Of a stretch of DNA of 64,000 nt, positions 53,002 to 60,692 are shown piece after piece. The first letter of the stretch is position 1. Each line of letters starts with the position of its first letter. The stretch is from an uncultured Dermabacter sp. (lineage in GTDB: Bacteria > Actinomycetota > Actinomycetes > Actinomycetales > Dermabacteraceae), in the NCBI GenBank assembly GCA_947252755.1, contig CAMXWV010000005.1, forward strand, positions 104,557 to 168,556, written 5' to 3'. Below the pieces are notes generated by a model, which did no database searches, was not told the origin of the DNA, and saw nothing but the letters and a program-made list of their open reading frames with translations. The position numbers were made by a program, and so were the translations under genes.

Positions 53002-53651
53002 TGTCCAGTCAGCACACGTCAGCCGTAGCGCCGCGGATCGTTCTCGCCACCCACAATCTGAAGAAGCTGGCGGAGCTGCGCGCCATTGTTGCGAAGGCGC
53101 TGCCGGAGCTGGATCCTGCCTGCATTGTGAGCGCCGGTGAGCTGGGGCTGCATGACGTGGTGGAGGACGGCACCAGCTTTGCCGAGAACGCCCTGATCAA
53201 GGCGCGGGCTGCCGCTGAGCAGTCCGGTCTGATCGGCATCGCTGATGATTCCGGCATCGCCGTGGATATCCTGGGCGGCTCACCGGGCATCTTCTCCGCC
53301 CGCTGGTCAGGAGCGCACGGGGATGACGCAGCCAATAATGCTCTGCTGCTCGCGCAGCTGGCGGATATCGCTCCGGAGCACCGCGGTGCACGGTTCGTCT
53401 GCGCGGCCGCGCTGGTGGTCCCGGGCTCAACAGCTGGGCCCTCGCGAGAGATTGTGGAGATCGGCGAGATGCCGGGGACGGTGCTGCTGAAAGAGCAGGG
53501 GAGCGGCGGCTTCGGCTACGACCCGCTCTTTCAGCCGAAAGGGCACACGGTGAGCGCAGCAGAGCTCACCGCGGAAGAGAAGAACGCGATCTCGCATCGC
53601 GGCACCGCATTCCGGGCGCTCGCTCTGCACCTGGCGACACTGCTCGCCTGA
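53001..53651 (+). CDS. rdgB: XTP/dITP pyrophosphatase
   Basis: A 216-residue Ham1-family enzyme that removes non-canonical purine nucleotides (dITP, XTP). The nucleotide-binding motif is VLATHNLKKLAEL; further marks are FAENALIKARAAAEQSGLIGIADDSGIAVDILGGSPGIFSARW and GSGGFGYDPLFQPKG with AELTAEEKNAISHRGTAFRAL. The start ATG overlaps the rph stop by one base (TGATG). It ends the murI-rdgB unit and converges on the DUF4916 gene. Confidence 0.96.
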   Translation: MSSQHTSAVAPRIVLATHNLKKLAELRAIVAKALPELDPACIVSAGELGLHDVVEDGTSFAENALIKARAAAEQSGLIGIADDSGIAVDILGGSPGIFSARWSGAHGDDAANNALLLAQLADIAPEHRGARFVCAAALVVPGSTAGPSREIVEIGEMPGTVLLKEQGSGGFGYDPLFQPKGHTVSAAELTAEEKNAISHRGTAFRALALHLATLLA

Positions 53652-53701
53652 CCGGGCGCTCCGCAGCGCCGCGTTGCTGGTTTGACGCCGGGCAGCGCTG
53701 G

Positions 53702-54238
53702 TCAGATGAGGTTGCTGGCGGCGAGGGCGCGCTTGACCAGGATTGCGTGCCCCGGCTCCATGTCCTCAATGCCGCGGCCGGTCTTCAGCTCGTCCACTGA
53801 GTACCAGGCGAACTCCAGCGAGTCCCGCTGCGGTTCGCACTCGCCCTCCACCGGCACCACATAGACCATGGAGACGGCGTGCTGGCGCGGATCCCGGAAT
53901 AGGGCCCGTTCATCGTTCGGGAAGTACTCCGCTACCGTCATCGGCACGATCGCGGTGGGGATCCGCGGGAAGCTCATCGACCCGAGATCCTTCTCCACAT
54001 GGCGGGTGATCGCATCCCGCAGCGGCTCATTCACAAGCACCCGCCCGGACACGATGGAGCGGACGATGCGTCCCTCCCCGTCAGCCCGCAGCAGCAGGCC
54101 CACATCCGTGATGATCCCGGCCGCATCCACGCGGACCGGGATCACATCCACATAGAGGATCGGCAGGCGCCGGCGCAGGTAGTCCAATTCATTGCGTTCG
54201 AACCACTGGGATTCAGTGCCGACTGCGGTGCGGGTCAT
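53702..54238 (-). CDS. DUF4916 (NUDIX-like) protein
   Basis: A 178-residue protein of the actinobacterial DUF4916 family, which has a NUDIX-like fold. Recognisable parts are LPILYVDVIPVRVDAAG, VGLLLRADGEGRIVRSIVSGRVLVNEPLRDAITRHVEKDLG, where the last part stands in the place of the NUDIX box, and SMVYVVPVEGECEPQRDSLEFAWYSVDEL. The classical GX5EX7REUXEEXGU box is not intact, so pyrophosphohydrolase activity is doubtful. It is a single gene near tRNA-Leu. Confidence 0.8.
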   Translation of the reverse strand: MTRTAVGTESQWFERNELDYLRRRLPILYVDVIPVRVDAAGIITDVGLLLRADGEGRIVRSIVSGRVLVNEPLRDAITRHVEKDLGSMSFPRIPTAIVPMTVAEYFPNDERALFRDPRQHAVSMVYVVPVEGECEPQRDSLEFAWYSVDELKTGRGIEDMEPGHAILVKRALAASNLI

Positions 54239-54260
54239 GCGGGCTCCTCACTCCTACCGG

Positions 54261-54345
54261 TGGTGCGCGAGAGGGGACTTGAACCCCTACGTCCTGGGAC
54301 ACTGGAACCTAAATCCAGCGCGTCTACCGATTCCGCCACTCGCGC
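54261..54345 (-). tRNA. tRNA-Leu (anticodon TAG)
   Basis: An 85-nt class II tRNA on the minus strand. The acceptor stem GCGCGAG / CTCGCGC closes it, followed by A and an encoded CCA. The anticodon stem-loop is CTGGA-TTTAGGT-TCCAG with anticodon TAG, the variable arm is short for the class (TGTCCCAGGACG), and the T-arm is GGGGTTCAAGTCCCC. Confidence 0.95.
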
Positions 54346-54444
54346 GCGCTGACCACTCTACCCGCCCCTGCACACCGCTTTCATCTGCGCGCGGGTAGGA
54401 TCAGAGGCATACCTGACCATCCTTTCCGCATGGGAGTAACCATA

Positions 54445-54753
54445 ATGGCTGACGATCAGAGCCTTGACGAGATGAAGGCGGACGCCCTGCGCCGCCAGGA
54501 CAACCTCGCATCCGATATCAACGAGCTGCTGGATCGCGTGAACCCGCGCAACGCAGCTGAGCGCTTCAAGAATGAAGCCGCAGACAAGGCCAAGAGTTTT
54601 TTCGTCGCCGATGACGGTCAGCCGAAGCCCGCACCGATCGCGGGAACTGCAGGAGCCGCTGTCGGCATTGTGACCCTGGTGATCGGCGCCGCGGTGCTGG
54701 CCTCCCGGATCGGCGGCAGCAAGAAGCGCCCGGTCAACCGCTCCTTCCAGTGA
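54445..54753 (+). CDS. DUF3618 family protein
   Basis: A 102-residue protein of DUF3618, small actinobacterial proteins of unknown function. An N-terminal amphipathic stretch (DEMKADALRRQDNLASDINELLDRVNPRNAAERFKNEA) carries the family pattern, and a C-terminal membrane helix (GTAGAAVGIVTLVIGAAVLASRI) ends in a basic tail, so the N-terminal part is probably cytoplasmic. GGGAG precedes ATG 54445. Confidence 0.85.
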   Translation: MADDQSLDEMKADALRRQDNLASDINELLDRVNPRNAAERFKNEAADKAKSFFVADDGQPKPAPIAGTAGAAVGIVTLVIGAAVLASRIGGSKKRPVNRSFQ

Positions 54754-54790
54754 CCTGCTCGCTCACATCCTCTGACTGAAAGACTGCTTC

Positions 54791-55546
54791 ATGAACGCAC
54801 TCGCATCCCGCACCGCTGTTATCACCGGATCCTCACGCGGCGTTGGCGCTGACACCGCCAAACTGCTCGCGGCCGAAGGCATGAACGTGGTGGTGAACTA
54901 CCGCCAAAAGGCGCCCCGCGCCAACAAGGTGGTGAAGGAGATCGAAGAAGCCGGCGGGCGCGCCGTTGCAGTGGGCGCTGACCTCACCAATGAGCAGGAC
55001 GTTGACACCCTGATGCAGACCGCGGTGGACGAGTTCGGCGGACTGGACCTGCTGATCCTCAACGCCTCCGGCGGCATGGAAACCGGAATGGGGGAGGACT
55101 ACGCGCTGCGCCTGAACCGTGACGCCCAGGTCAATGCGCTCAAGGCAGCTCTTACCCGCATGCAGCCGGGCGGCCGGGTTGTGTTCGTGACCAGCCACCA
55201 GGCCCACTTCATCAACGAGGTGGAGACCATGGACGAGTACCGCGAGGTAGCGAAGTCCAAGCGTGCCGGTGAGGACGCCCTCACCGCAATGATCCCGCAG
55301 ATGAGCAAGCAGGGTGTTTCCTTCGTGGTGGTCTCCGGAGACATGATCGAAGGGACCGTGACCGCAACGCTTCTCAACCGTGCTCAGCCAGGTGCGCTGG
55401 AGTCCCGTCGTGAAGCAGCGGGCCGCCTGTATTCCGTGGCGGAGTTCGCCCAGGAGATCGCCACGATGGCGAAGGCTGATGTGGAAACCGGCCATATTGA
55501 ACTGGTGGGCGGTGCTGAGGACTTCCTCGCTCAAATCAGGAAGTAG
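54791..55546 (+). CDS. SDR family oxidoreductase
   Basis: A 251-residue short-chain dehydrogenase. The cofactor motif is TGSSRGVGADTAKLLAAEG (GxxxGxG), with VVVNYRQKA after it suggesting NADP use, and LLILNASGG as the NNAG-equivalent. The usual active-site YxxxK is read as YREVAKSKRAGEDAL, with Ser in VTSHQ less typical. The substrate is unknown. It follows the DUF3618 gene by 37 nt and may share its transcript. Confidence 0.9.
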   Translation: MNALASRTAVITGSSRGVGADTAKLLAAEGMNVVVNYRQKAPRANKVVKEIEEAGGRAVAVGADLTNEQDVDTLMQTAVDEFGGLDLLILNASGGMETGMGEDYALRLNRDAQVNALKAALTRMQPGGRVVFVTSHQAHFINEVETMDEYREVAKSKRAGEDALTAMIPQMSKQGVSFVVVSGDMIEGTVTATLLNRAQPGALESRREAAGRLYSVAEFAQEIATMAKADVETGHIELVGGAEDFLAQIRK

Positions 55547-55579
55547 TCGCCAGCCCAGTTCTGAGGCCCCGGGTTCTGT

Positions 55580-56248
55580 TCAGGCCCGGGGCTTCTGCGC
55601 TGCAACCCGGTCCAACACCGCGCGGTAGTCCTCACTGAAGGCGATTGAGAGCGCGCCGCCGCCCTCCAGCAGGGACAGCTGCTCGATACGCTCACCGCGC
55701 TGCCAGAACAGGTGCGGGGACAGCTTCTCCTCCGCCTGCGAGAACTCGTGCGCGGCGAACCGCAGCAGGGCCTTCATCGCCGGGATCGCAGACCGGTCGC
55801 GGATCACTGAGAATGCGAACAGCCCCGGGTGCGGCACCACGAACAGGTAGCCGTCCTCCCCGGGAGCAGCGCCGCTGATCGCTGCGATCCGATCAGCGCC
55901 CGTGAGCATCAGACTCGCGGTCAGCTTCGTGGGACCGCTCACCGCGGTGAACGCGCAGTTCTCGTCACCGTGATGCTCAGCATCGAACAGGTCAAGGTGT
56001 GCCAGGTTGTCCACGCCCACCGCATACAGGTGATCCCAGCCTCCGAACCGCTCCACCGAGGAGCTCTGCAGCGGGATGATCCCGTCGGGAAGATCCAGCA
56101 CCAGCACGTTCACCAGGTCCGCGGTCATGAGCCGGAATGGAACCCCCTGCAAGCCCGCGAACTCGTCTTTTGTGATGACGCGGGCGAAGGTGTGATGGGC
56201 GGCATCAGTGGGATGCACCTGGGCCAGGTTGAGAACGGGCTGCTGCAT
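55580..56248 (-). CDS. Conserved hypothetical protein (YtpQ/DUF1444-like pattern, tentative)
   Basis: A 222-residue soluble protein I cannot assign firmly. Sequence such as TFARVITKDEFAGL, LMTADLVNVLVLDLPDGIIPLQSSSVERFGGWDHLYAVGVDNLAHL, LMLTGADRIAAISG and YLFVVPHPGLFAFSVI suggests an alpha/beta protein with a repeated pattern loosely like the YtpQ/DUF1444 family, but no catalytic motif stands out. The start ATG at 56248 has GGTGAGG upstream. It is convergent with the SDR gene and downstream of ferritin, from which a hairpin separates it. Confidence 0.6.
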   Translation of the reverse strand: MQQPVLNLAQVHPTDAAHHTFARVITKDEFAGLQGVPFRLMTADLVNVLVLDLPDGIIPLQSSSVERFGGWDHLYAVGVDNLAHLDLFDAEHHGDENCAFTAVSGPTKLTASLMLTGADRIAAISGAAPGEDGYLFVVPHPGLFAFSVIRDRSAIPAMKALLRFAAHEFSQAEEKLSPHLFWQRGERIEQLSLLEGGGALSIAFSEDYRAVLDRVAAQKPRA

Positions 56249-56290
56249 GACCTCACCGTATCGCGCCGGCACCGCGCACCGGGACAGCGA

Positions 56291-56324
56291 AGCGGCCCGC
56301 CGCACAGTGGTGCAGCGGGCCGCT
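56291..56324 (-). terminator. Hairpin terminator after the ferritin gene
   Basis: A perfect 10-bp stem (AGCGGCCCGC / GCGGGCCGCT) with an inner GCAC/GTGC pairing, 15 bp after the ferritin stop in the direction of transcription. No clear U tract. Confidence 0.75.
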
Positions 56325-56338
56325 TTCAATTCGCTGGG

Positions 56339-56857
56339 TCAGGCGTCGTTCTCAGTGCCCGCGGAGGTGCGGCTGCCGAGCTCTGAGTCAAGACGGAGCA
56401 GACCGGAACCGTCATCGCCCACCATCTTCAGCTGCGCCACGATCTCACCCACCGTGGACTCTTCCTCGATCTGCTCATCGAGGAACCAGTTGAGAATGGG
56501 GCGCGCGTCGAGATCACCGGCTTCCTCGGTGGCGCGGTAAAGCGTGCGGATCGCTTCGGACACCTTCTGCTCGTGCGCGAGCGCAGCCTCGAAGATCTCC
56601 AGGGGAGTGGGGTCCGTGCCCACGTCCGGCTTGGAGATGGCGCCAATCTGCGCGTGGCCCTCACGGTCCACCACGTGGTCGATGAACTTGTTCGCGTGCA
56701 CGATCTCTTCATCCGCCTGGGCGCGCAGCCACTGCGCCATGCCGGACAGGTCCTGCTGGTCAGCGGCGATCGCGAGCTGGCGGTACACCATGTTCGCCTC
56801 GAACTCGAGGGTGATCTGGGTGTTGAACTTCTTCTCAAGGTCCTTGGTAATAGCCAT
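56339..56857 (-). CDS. Ferritin (non-haem iron storage protein)
   Basis: A 172-residue ferritin of the FtnA/BfrB type. Ferroxidase-centre residues lie in LEFEANMVYRQLAIAADQ, DEEIVHANKFIDHV (Glu...His) and AALAHEQKVSEAIRTLY, then FLDEQIEEESTVGEIV. No haem-ligand methionine context is seen, so bacterioferritin is less likely. The start ATG 56857 has no ribosome site; a -10-like TACACT ends 6 nt before it, so a leaderless message is likely. No DtxR box is visible in its promoter, unlike the two uptake operons. Confidence 0.92.
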   Translation of the reverse strand: MAITKDLEKKFNTQITLEFEANMVYRQLAIAADQQDLSGMAQWLRAQADEEIVHANKFIDHVVDREGHAQIGAISKPDVGTDPTPLEIFEAALAHEQKVSEAIRTLYRATEEAGDLDARPILNWFLDEQIEEESTVGEIVAQLKMVGDDGSGLLRLDSELGSRTSAGTENDA

Positions 56858-56863
56858 GCACCG

Positions 56864-56869
56864 AGTGTA
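56864..56869 (-). promoter_or_regulatory. Possible -10 box for a leaderless ferritin transcript
   Basis: TACACT on the minus strand, 6 nt before the ferritin ATG, would place the transcription start at the A of the start codon. No convincing -35 is seen. Confidence 0.4.
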
Positions 56870-56909
56870 GGCGCCGGGCCTTAGACAACTCTCCATGCGT
56901 GGGGGCAGC

Positions 56910-56940
56910 AAGAAGCCCCCGCCGGGGGCGAGGGCTTCTT
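56910..56940 (-). terminator. Terminator after tRNA-Lys
   Basis: Arms AAGAAGCCC / GGGCTTCTT with an inner C/G-rich pairing, directly downstream of the tRNA on the minus strand. A related hairpin follows the tRNA-Lys fragment at 61959-61990. Confidence 0.8.
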
Positions 56941-56947
56941 GGGTGGG

Positions 56948-57021
56948 TGCGCCATCAGGGATTCGAACCCCGGACCCACTGATTAAGAGTCAGTTGCTCT
57001 AACCAACTGAGCTAATGGCGC
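56948..57021 (-). tRNA. tRNA-Lys (anticodon CTT)
   Basis: A 74-nt tRNA on the minus strand: acceptor GCGCCAT / ATGGCGC, D-arm AGCTCAGTTGGTTAGAGC, anticodon arm CTGAC-TCTTAAT-CAG with anticodon CTT, T-arm CCGGGGTTCGAATCCC(TG). The 3' CCA is not encoded (CCC follows the discriminator A). A 47-nt stretch covering its 3' half is repeated at 61996-62042. Confidence 0.95.
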
Positions 57022-57136
57022 TCAGTGCATCAGCACCGGATCAACTCTAGCGTGCGGATTGTGTTGGCGCTACCTGGAAAGCGTCCGCGCAGCGATGGGG
57101 TGCGGGAGTTCACAGGGCGGCGTCGTATGAGAGCGC

Positions 57137-58219
57137 TCAGCCCAGCAGCAGCGCACCCGTCAGGCCCATGGTCAGCATGAGCAGCGTGGACACTGCCGCA
57201 AGGATGAACGGCTTTGCGCCAAGACGGGTGAACAGGGAGAGTCGCACGCCGGTGCCGAGGGCGAACATGGCGGCGCCCAGCAGCAGAGTCTGCGCAATGC
57301 CTGCGCCCTCCACCACCGCGGCGGGAACAATGCCGAGGGAGCGGATGATCACCATGGCGATGAACAGCGCCACGAACAGCGGGATGATCGGCGGCAGTGA
57401 GATGCTCGCCTCGGCTGCGCCACCATCAGCGGCTTTGCGCTGAGCGCGTCGGCGCTCCATTACGCTCAGCCACGCCATAACGGGTGCGAGCATAAGCACC
57501 CGCGCAAGCTTCACAACCACGGCAACACCGAGCGCGGTTCCGCCGAGGGTGCCGCCGATCGCCACCACCTGTGCCACCTCATGCACGGAGGCGCCGGTCC
57601 AGATCGCCGCCTGGCCCGGGGTGAGGCTGAGGGCGCTGCTGAGCAGCGGCACCAGCGGGATCATGAGGGTGCCGAACACCACCACAAGAGCCACAGCGGA
57701 GACGGTGTCCTCTTCGTCCTTGTCCTGGATCACGCCTTCAGCACCCGCCACGGCGGCGGCGCCGCAAATGGAGAATCCGCAGGCGATGAGCAGGGACTGG
57801 GCGCGGCTCAGGCCGAGTGCACGTCCGATCAGAGCCGTGGCGCTCAGGCCTAGTGCGACCACTGCCACCACCAGCGCCACTATTCCCAGCCCCAGGCCAA
57901 GAATGTCACCGAGTGCGAGCTGCAGGCCCAGCAGGATGATGCCGCCGCGCAGCAGCTTCTTCGAGCTGAAGGTGATGCCCGGTTCAACACTGTGATGCAG
58001 GCGCATGCTATTGCGCACCAGCACCCCGAGCACGATGGCGATGAGCAGTGCGCTCATATGCGGGATCACCAGGGACAGGGCGTAGGCGAGGCCCACCCCC
58101 ACCAGGCACAGCACAACCCCCGGTGCGAGCGTCCAGACCTGGGAGCTGAGGCGTGGCTTCCGCGGTGCTGGGCCGGCTGACATGGGCTGGGGTGCGCCTG
58201 CGTCTGCTGACTGACTCAT
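57137..58219 (-). CDS. YeiH/UPF0324 family membrane protein (putative sulfate exporter family)
   Basis: A 360-residue membrane protein with about ten helices of the YeiH family. Marks include MSALLIAIVLGVLVRNSM, LRGGIILLGLQLALGDILGLG, LLIACGFSICGAAAVAGAEGVI and WTGASVHEVAQVVAIGG. The family has been linked to sulfonate or sulfate export but the substrate here is unknown. The start is taken at ATG 58219; ATG 58228 is an alternative, and neither has a clear ribosome site. It is divergent from the PTS gene; 212 bp lie between. Confidence 0.88.
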   Translation of the reverse strand: MSQSADAGAPQPMSAGPAPRKPRLSSQVWTLAPGVVLCLVGVGLAYALSLVIPHMSALLIAIVLGVLVRNSMRLHHSVEPGITFSSKKLLRGGIILLGLQLALGDILGLGLGIVALVVAVVALGLSATALIGRALGLSRAQSLLIACGFSICGAAAVAGAEGVIQDKDEEDTVSAVALVVVFGTLMIPLVPLLSSALSLTPGQAAIWTGASVHEVAQVVAIGGTLGGTALGVAVVVKLARVLMLAPVMAWLSVMERRRAQRKAADGGAAEASISLPPIIPLFVALFIAMVIIRSLGIVPAAVVEGAGIAQTLLLGAAMFALGTGVRLSLFTRLGAKPFILAAVSTLLMLTMGLTGALLLG

Positions 58220-58284
58220 GCGGTCCATTGTGCGGAAAATGCTCCAGCTTCGGAAACTTCGCCCAGCGCCGGCACATGGTGACA

Positions 58285-58403
58285 AAAGACCCGAGTACGT
58301 GCGAGAGCCCTGCTACTGTGAGGCGCAGGAGTGGCACTCCTTGTGAGGAAGGACCTGGGAAGCATCGGCGCAACTATGCTGCGCATCTGTTTCTCGGGTC
58401 TTT
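58285..58403 (+). promoter_or_regulatory. Structured leader of the PTS gene (possible antiterminator RNA)
   Basis: An 11-bp perfect long-range pairing (58285-58295 AAAGACCCGAG with 58393-58403 CTCGGGTCTTT) encloses smaller hairpins: CCTGC/GCAGG at 58309-58329, AGGAGT/ACTCCT at 58327-58341 (sharing bases with the first, so the two exclude each other) and GCGCA/TGCGC at 58368-58384. The first contains CTGCTACTG ... GCAGG, like the RAT element bound by BglG/LicT antiterminators. The order RAT-like, then overlapping terminator-like hairpin, is that of bgl-type leaders. No antiterminator gene lies nearby. Confidence 0.5.
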
Positions 58404-58431
58404 CGTTATCCATCAAGAAAGGGAGCTCGTG

Positions 58432-60603
58432 ATGGCTTCAACAGGCAATCGCAGCGCTGCCGGGCAGATCGTGGACGGAGTGGGCGGGCCGGAGAACATC
58501 GTCTCCCTCACCCACTGCGCCACTCGCCTGCGCTTCCAGCTGCACGACGCGGACAAGGCGGACCAGGCTGCTCTTGACCAGGTCGCCGGGGTGATGGGCA
58601 CTGTCCCGCAGAGCGGCAACCGATACCAGGTGGTGGTGGGCGGCGCCGTCGCCGGCATGTACAACGACATCATCAACCTGCCCGAGCTGGAGTTTCTTGC
58701 TGGGGGCAGCGCAGCGAAAAGCAATGATGACATCAAAAGCGAGCTCCGCTCCGGTGGTCCGCGCGGCCGCTTCGCGTGGCTTGACAACTTCTTCGAGTAC
58801 CTCTCAGATTCCTTCCGTCCGCTGCTCGGGGTGCTGCTCGGCGCCTCCCTGATCATCGCCGGCACCGCGGTGCTGGATGCGCTCGGCATTGTGGACTTCC
58901 GCGACCCCAACAAGTCCGCCACCTGGGTGTTCGTTGACGCAATGTGGCGCAGCGTGTTCTATTTCCTGCCGATCATGGTGGCGTACAACGCAGCCCGCAA
59001 ACTGAACATCGACCCGTGGGTGGGAGCGGCGGTGATGGCCGCGGTCATGACCCCGGAGTACATCGGGCTGAATGACACTGCGCGCTTCCCTGACACCGTG
59101 TGCACAACCAACGCGACCCTGGGCACGGAATCCTGCGTGGCCACCATTGCCGGCCTTCCGCTGCAGCTGCAGGACTACGGCGGCCAGGTGTTCGTGCCGC
59201 TGATCATGGTGCCGATCCTGGCACTCATCTACCGCTTCTTCCAGCGGATCATCCCCAGCTCCGTGCACATGGTGTTCGTGCCGTTCTTCAGCCTGCTGAT
59301 CATGGTGCCGGTGACCGCATTCCTGATCGGTCCGCTCGGCATCTGGCTCGGGTCCGGCCTTGGCGCGGGCCTGGCGTGGCTGAACGGAAACGCTCCGATC
59401 GTCTTTGCGATTCTGATCCCGCTGCTGTACCCGTTCCTGGTGCCGCTGGGTCTGCACTGGCCGCTGAATGCGCTCATGCTTCAGAACATCAACACCCTCG
59501 GCTACGACTTCATCCAGGGTCCGATGGGCGCATGGAACTTCGCCTGCTTCGGCGCCACCGCCGGCGTGCTCATCCTGTCTCTGCGCCATCGGGACGCGGT
59601 GATGCGCCAGACCTCGACCGGCGCGCTCGCTGCGGGCCTATTCGGCGGCATCTCTGAGCCGTCCCTGTACGGCATCCATCTGCGGTTCAAGCGGATCTAC
59701 CCGCGCATGCTGGTGGGCTGCCTGGTGGGCGGTGTGATCGTGGGACTGTTCGGTGGTGTGAACGCCTCCACCTTTGTGTTCACCTCGCTGCTGACCATTC
59801 CCGTGTTCTCCCCGGCAATGGTGTACATCATTGCGATCACCGCCGCGTTTTTCACCGCGATGCTCCTCATCGTGTTCACTGATTACATGACGCCGGAGCA
59901 GCGCGCAGCCGCAATCGCGGAGGCGAAGGCGGCACAGGCTGAAGCTGCGCCGGCAAAGACGGATGCGCAGGCAGAGACGAACGCGCCGGCTGAGCGAGTC
60001 GGCGCCGTTGCTGCCGCCGGTGGTGCGGCTGCCTCGGGCACTGCCGCTGCTGGCAGCGCTGCGGAGAGCGGAGCACCGTCTCCCGCGGATGCTGGCAGCG
60101 CCGCCTCCGGGAGTGCCAGCAGCGTCTCTTCCGACGCGTCTGAGGCATCCGCCCTCACTGTTGGCGCTCCCATTGCCGGAGAAGTTGTGGCGCTGGACAG
60201 CGTGAGCGACCCGGTGTTCTCCTCCGGTGCGCTCGGCACCGGCGTGGGCATCGAACCGACTGAGGGCCGCGTGGTGGCACCGGTCAGCGGTGAGCTGATG
60301 ACCGTGGCGTCCACTGGTCACGCGTTCGGCATCAAGGCCGCCAACGGCGCTGAAGTGCTCGTGCACGTGGGGATCGACACGGTCCAGATGAACGGCACCG
60401 GGTTCACAGTGCATGTGGCCGCCGGTGAGCAGGTCAGCGCGGGTGATCTGCTCGCGGAGGTTGACTTGGCCGCGATTGCAGATGCGGGATACCCGGCCAC
60501 CACTCTGATGACTGTCACCAATACCGCTGCTTTCGCAAACGTGGAGGCTGATAGCGGCTTCACCGCGCAGACCGGCACGCCGGTCATCACGGTCACCAAG
60601 TAG
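58432..60603 (+). CDS. Beta-glucoside-type PTS permease, IIBCA fusion
   Basis: A 723-residue sugar phosphotransferase permease that takes up and phosphorylates a sugar. Domain order: EIIB (residues 1-85, phospho-Cys29 in SLTHCATRLRF), EIIC (about 100-480, ten membrane segments, with FGGISEPSLYGIHLRFKRIY), an Ala/Glu/Ser-rich linker (about 490-570), then glucose-type EIIA (570-720, active His645 in EVLVHVGIDTV). This order and the EIIC pattern fit the bgl/sucrose/trehalose branch; beta-glucosides are the best guess. ATG 58432 has AAGGGAG upstream. A structured leader suggests antitermination control. No phospho-beta-glucosidase gene is adjacent. Confidence 0.92.
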   Translation: MASTGNRSAAGQIVDGVGGPENIVSLTHCATRLRFQLHDADKADQAALDQVAGVMGTVPQSGNRYQVVVGGAVAGMYNDIINLPELEFLAGGSAAKSNDDIKSELRSGGPRGRFAWLDNFFEYLSDSFRPLLGVLLGASLIIAGTAVLDALGIVDFRDPNKSATWVFVDAMWRSVFYFLPIMVAYNAARKLNIDPWVGAAVMAAVMTPEYIGLNDTARFPDTVCTTNATLGTESCVATIAGLPLQLQDYGGQVFVPLIMVPILALIYRFFQRIIPSSVHMVFVPFFSLLIMVPVTAFLIGPLGIWLGSGLGAGLAWLNGNAPIVFAILIPLLYPFLVPLGLHWPLNALMLQNINTLGYDFIQGPMGAWNFACFGATAGVLILSLRHRDAVMRQTSTGALAAGLFGGISEPSLYGIHLRFKRIYPRMLVGCLVGGVIVGLFGGVNASTFVFTSLLTIPVFSPAMVYIIAITAAFFTAMLLIVFTDYMTPEQRAAAIAEAKAAQAEAAPAKTDAQAETNAPAERVGAVAAAGGAAASGTAAAGSAAESGAPSPADAGSAASGSASSVSSDASEASALTVGAPIAGEVVALDSVSDPVFSSGALGTGVGIEPTEGRVVAPVSGELMTVASTGHAFGIKAANGAEVLVHVGIDTVQMNGTGFTVHVAAGEQVSAGDLLAEVDLAAIADAGYPATTLMTVTNTAAFANVEADSGFTAQTGTPVITVTK

Positions 60604-60645
60604 GTGCTTGGGGGTCAGCCTGTGCTGCCGCCCCGATAGCCCCTG

Positions 60646-60692
60646 TGCGCTGACTCCGCTTGCCGTGATGACGAGTGAGCGGAGTCAGCGCA
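60646..60692. terminator. Bidirectional terminator between the PTS and MFS genes
   Basis: A perfect 15-bp stem (TGCGCTGACTCCGCT / AGCGGAGTCAGCGCA) with a 17-nt loop. The MFS stop codon (60685-60687) lies inside the right arm. Confidence 0.85.
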
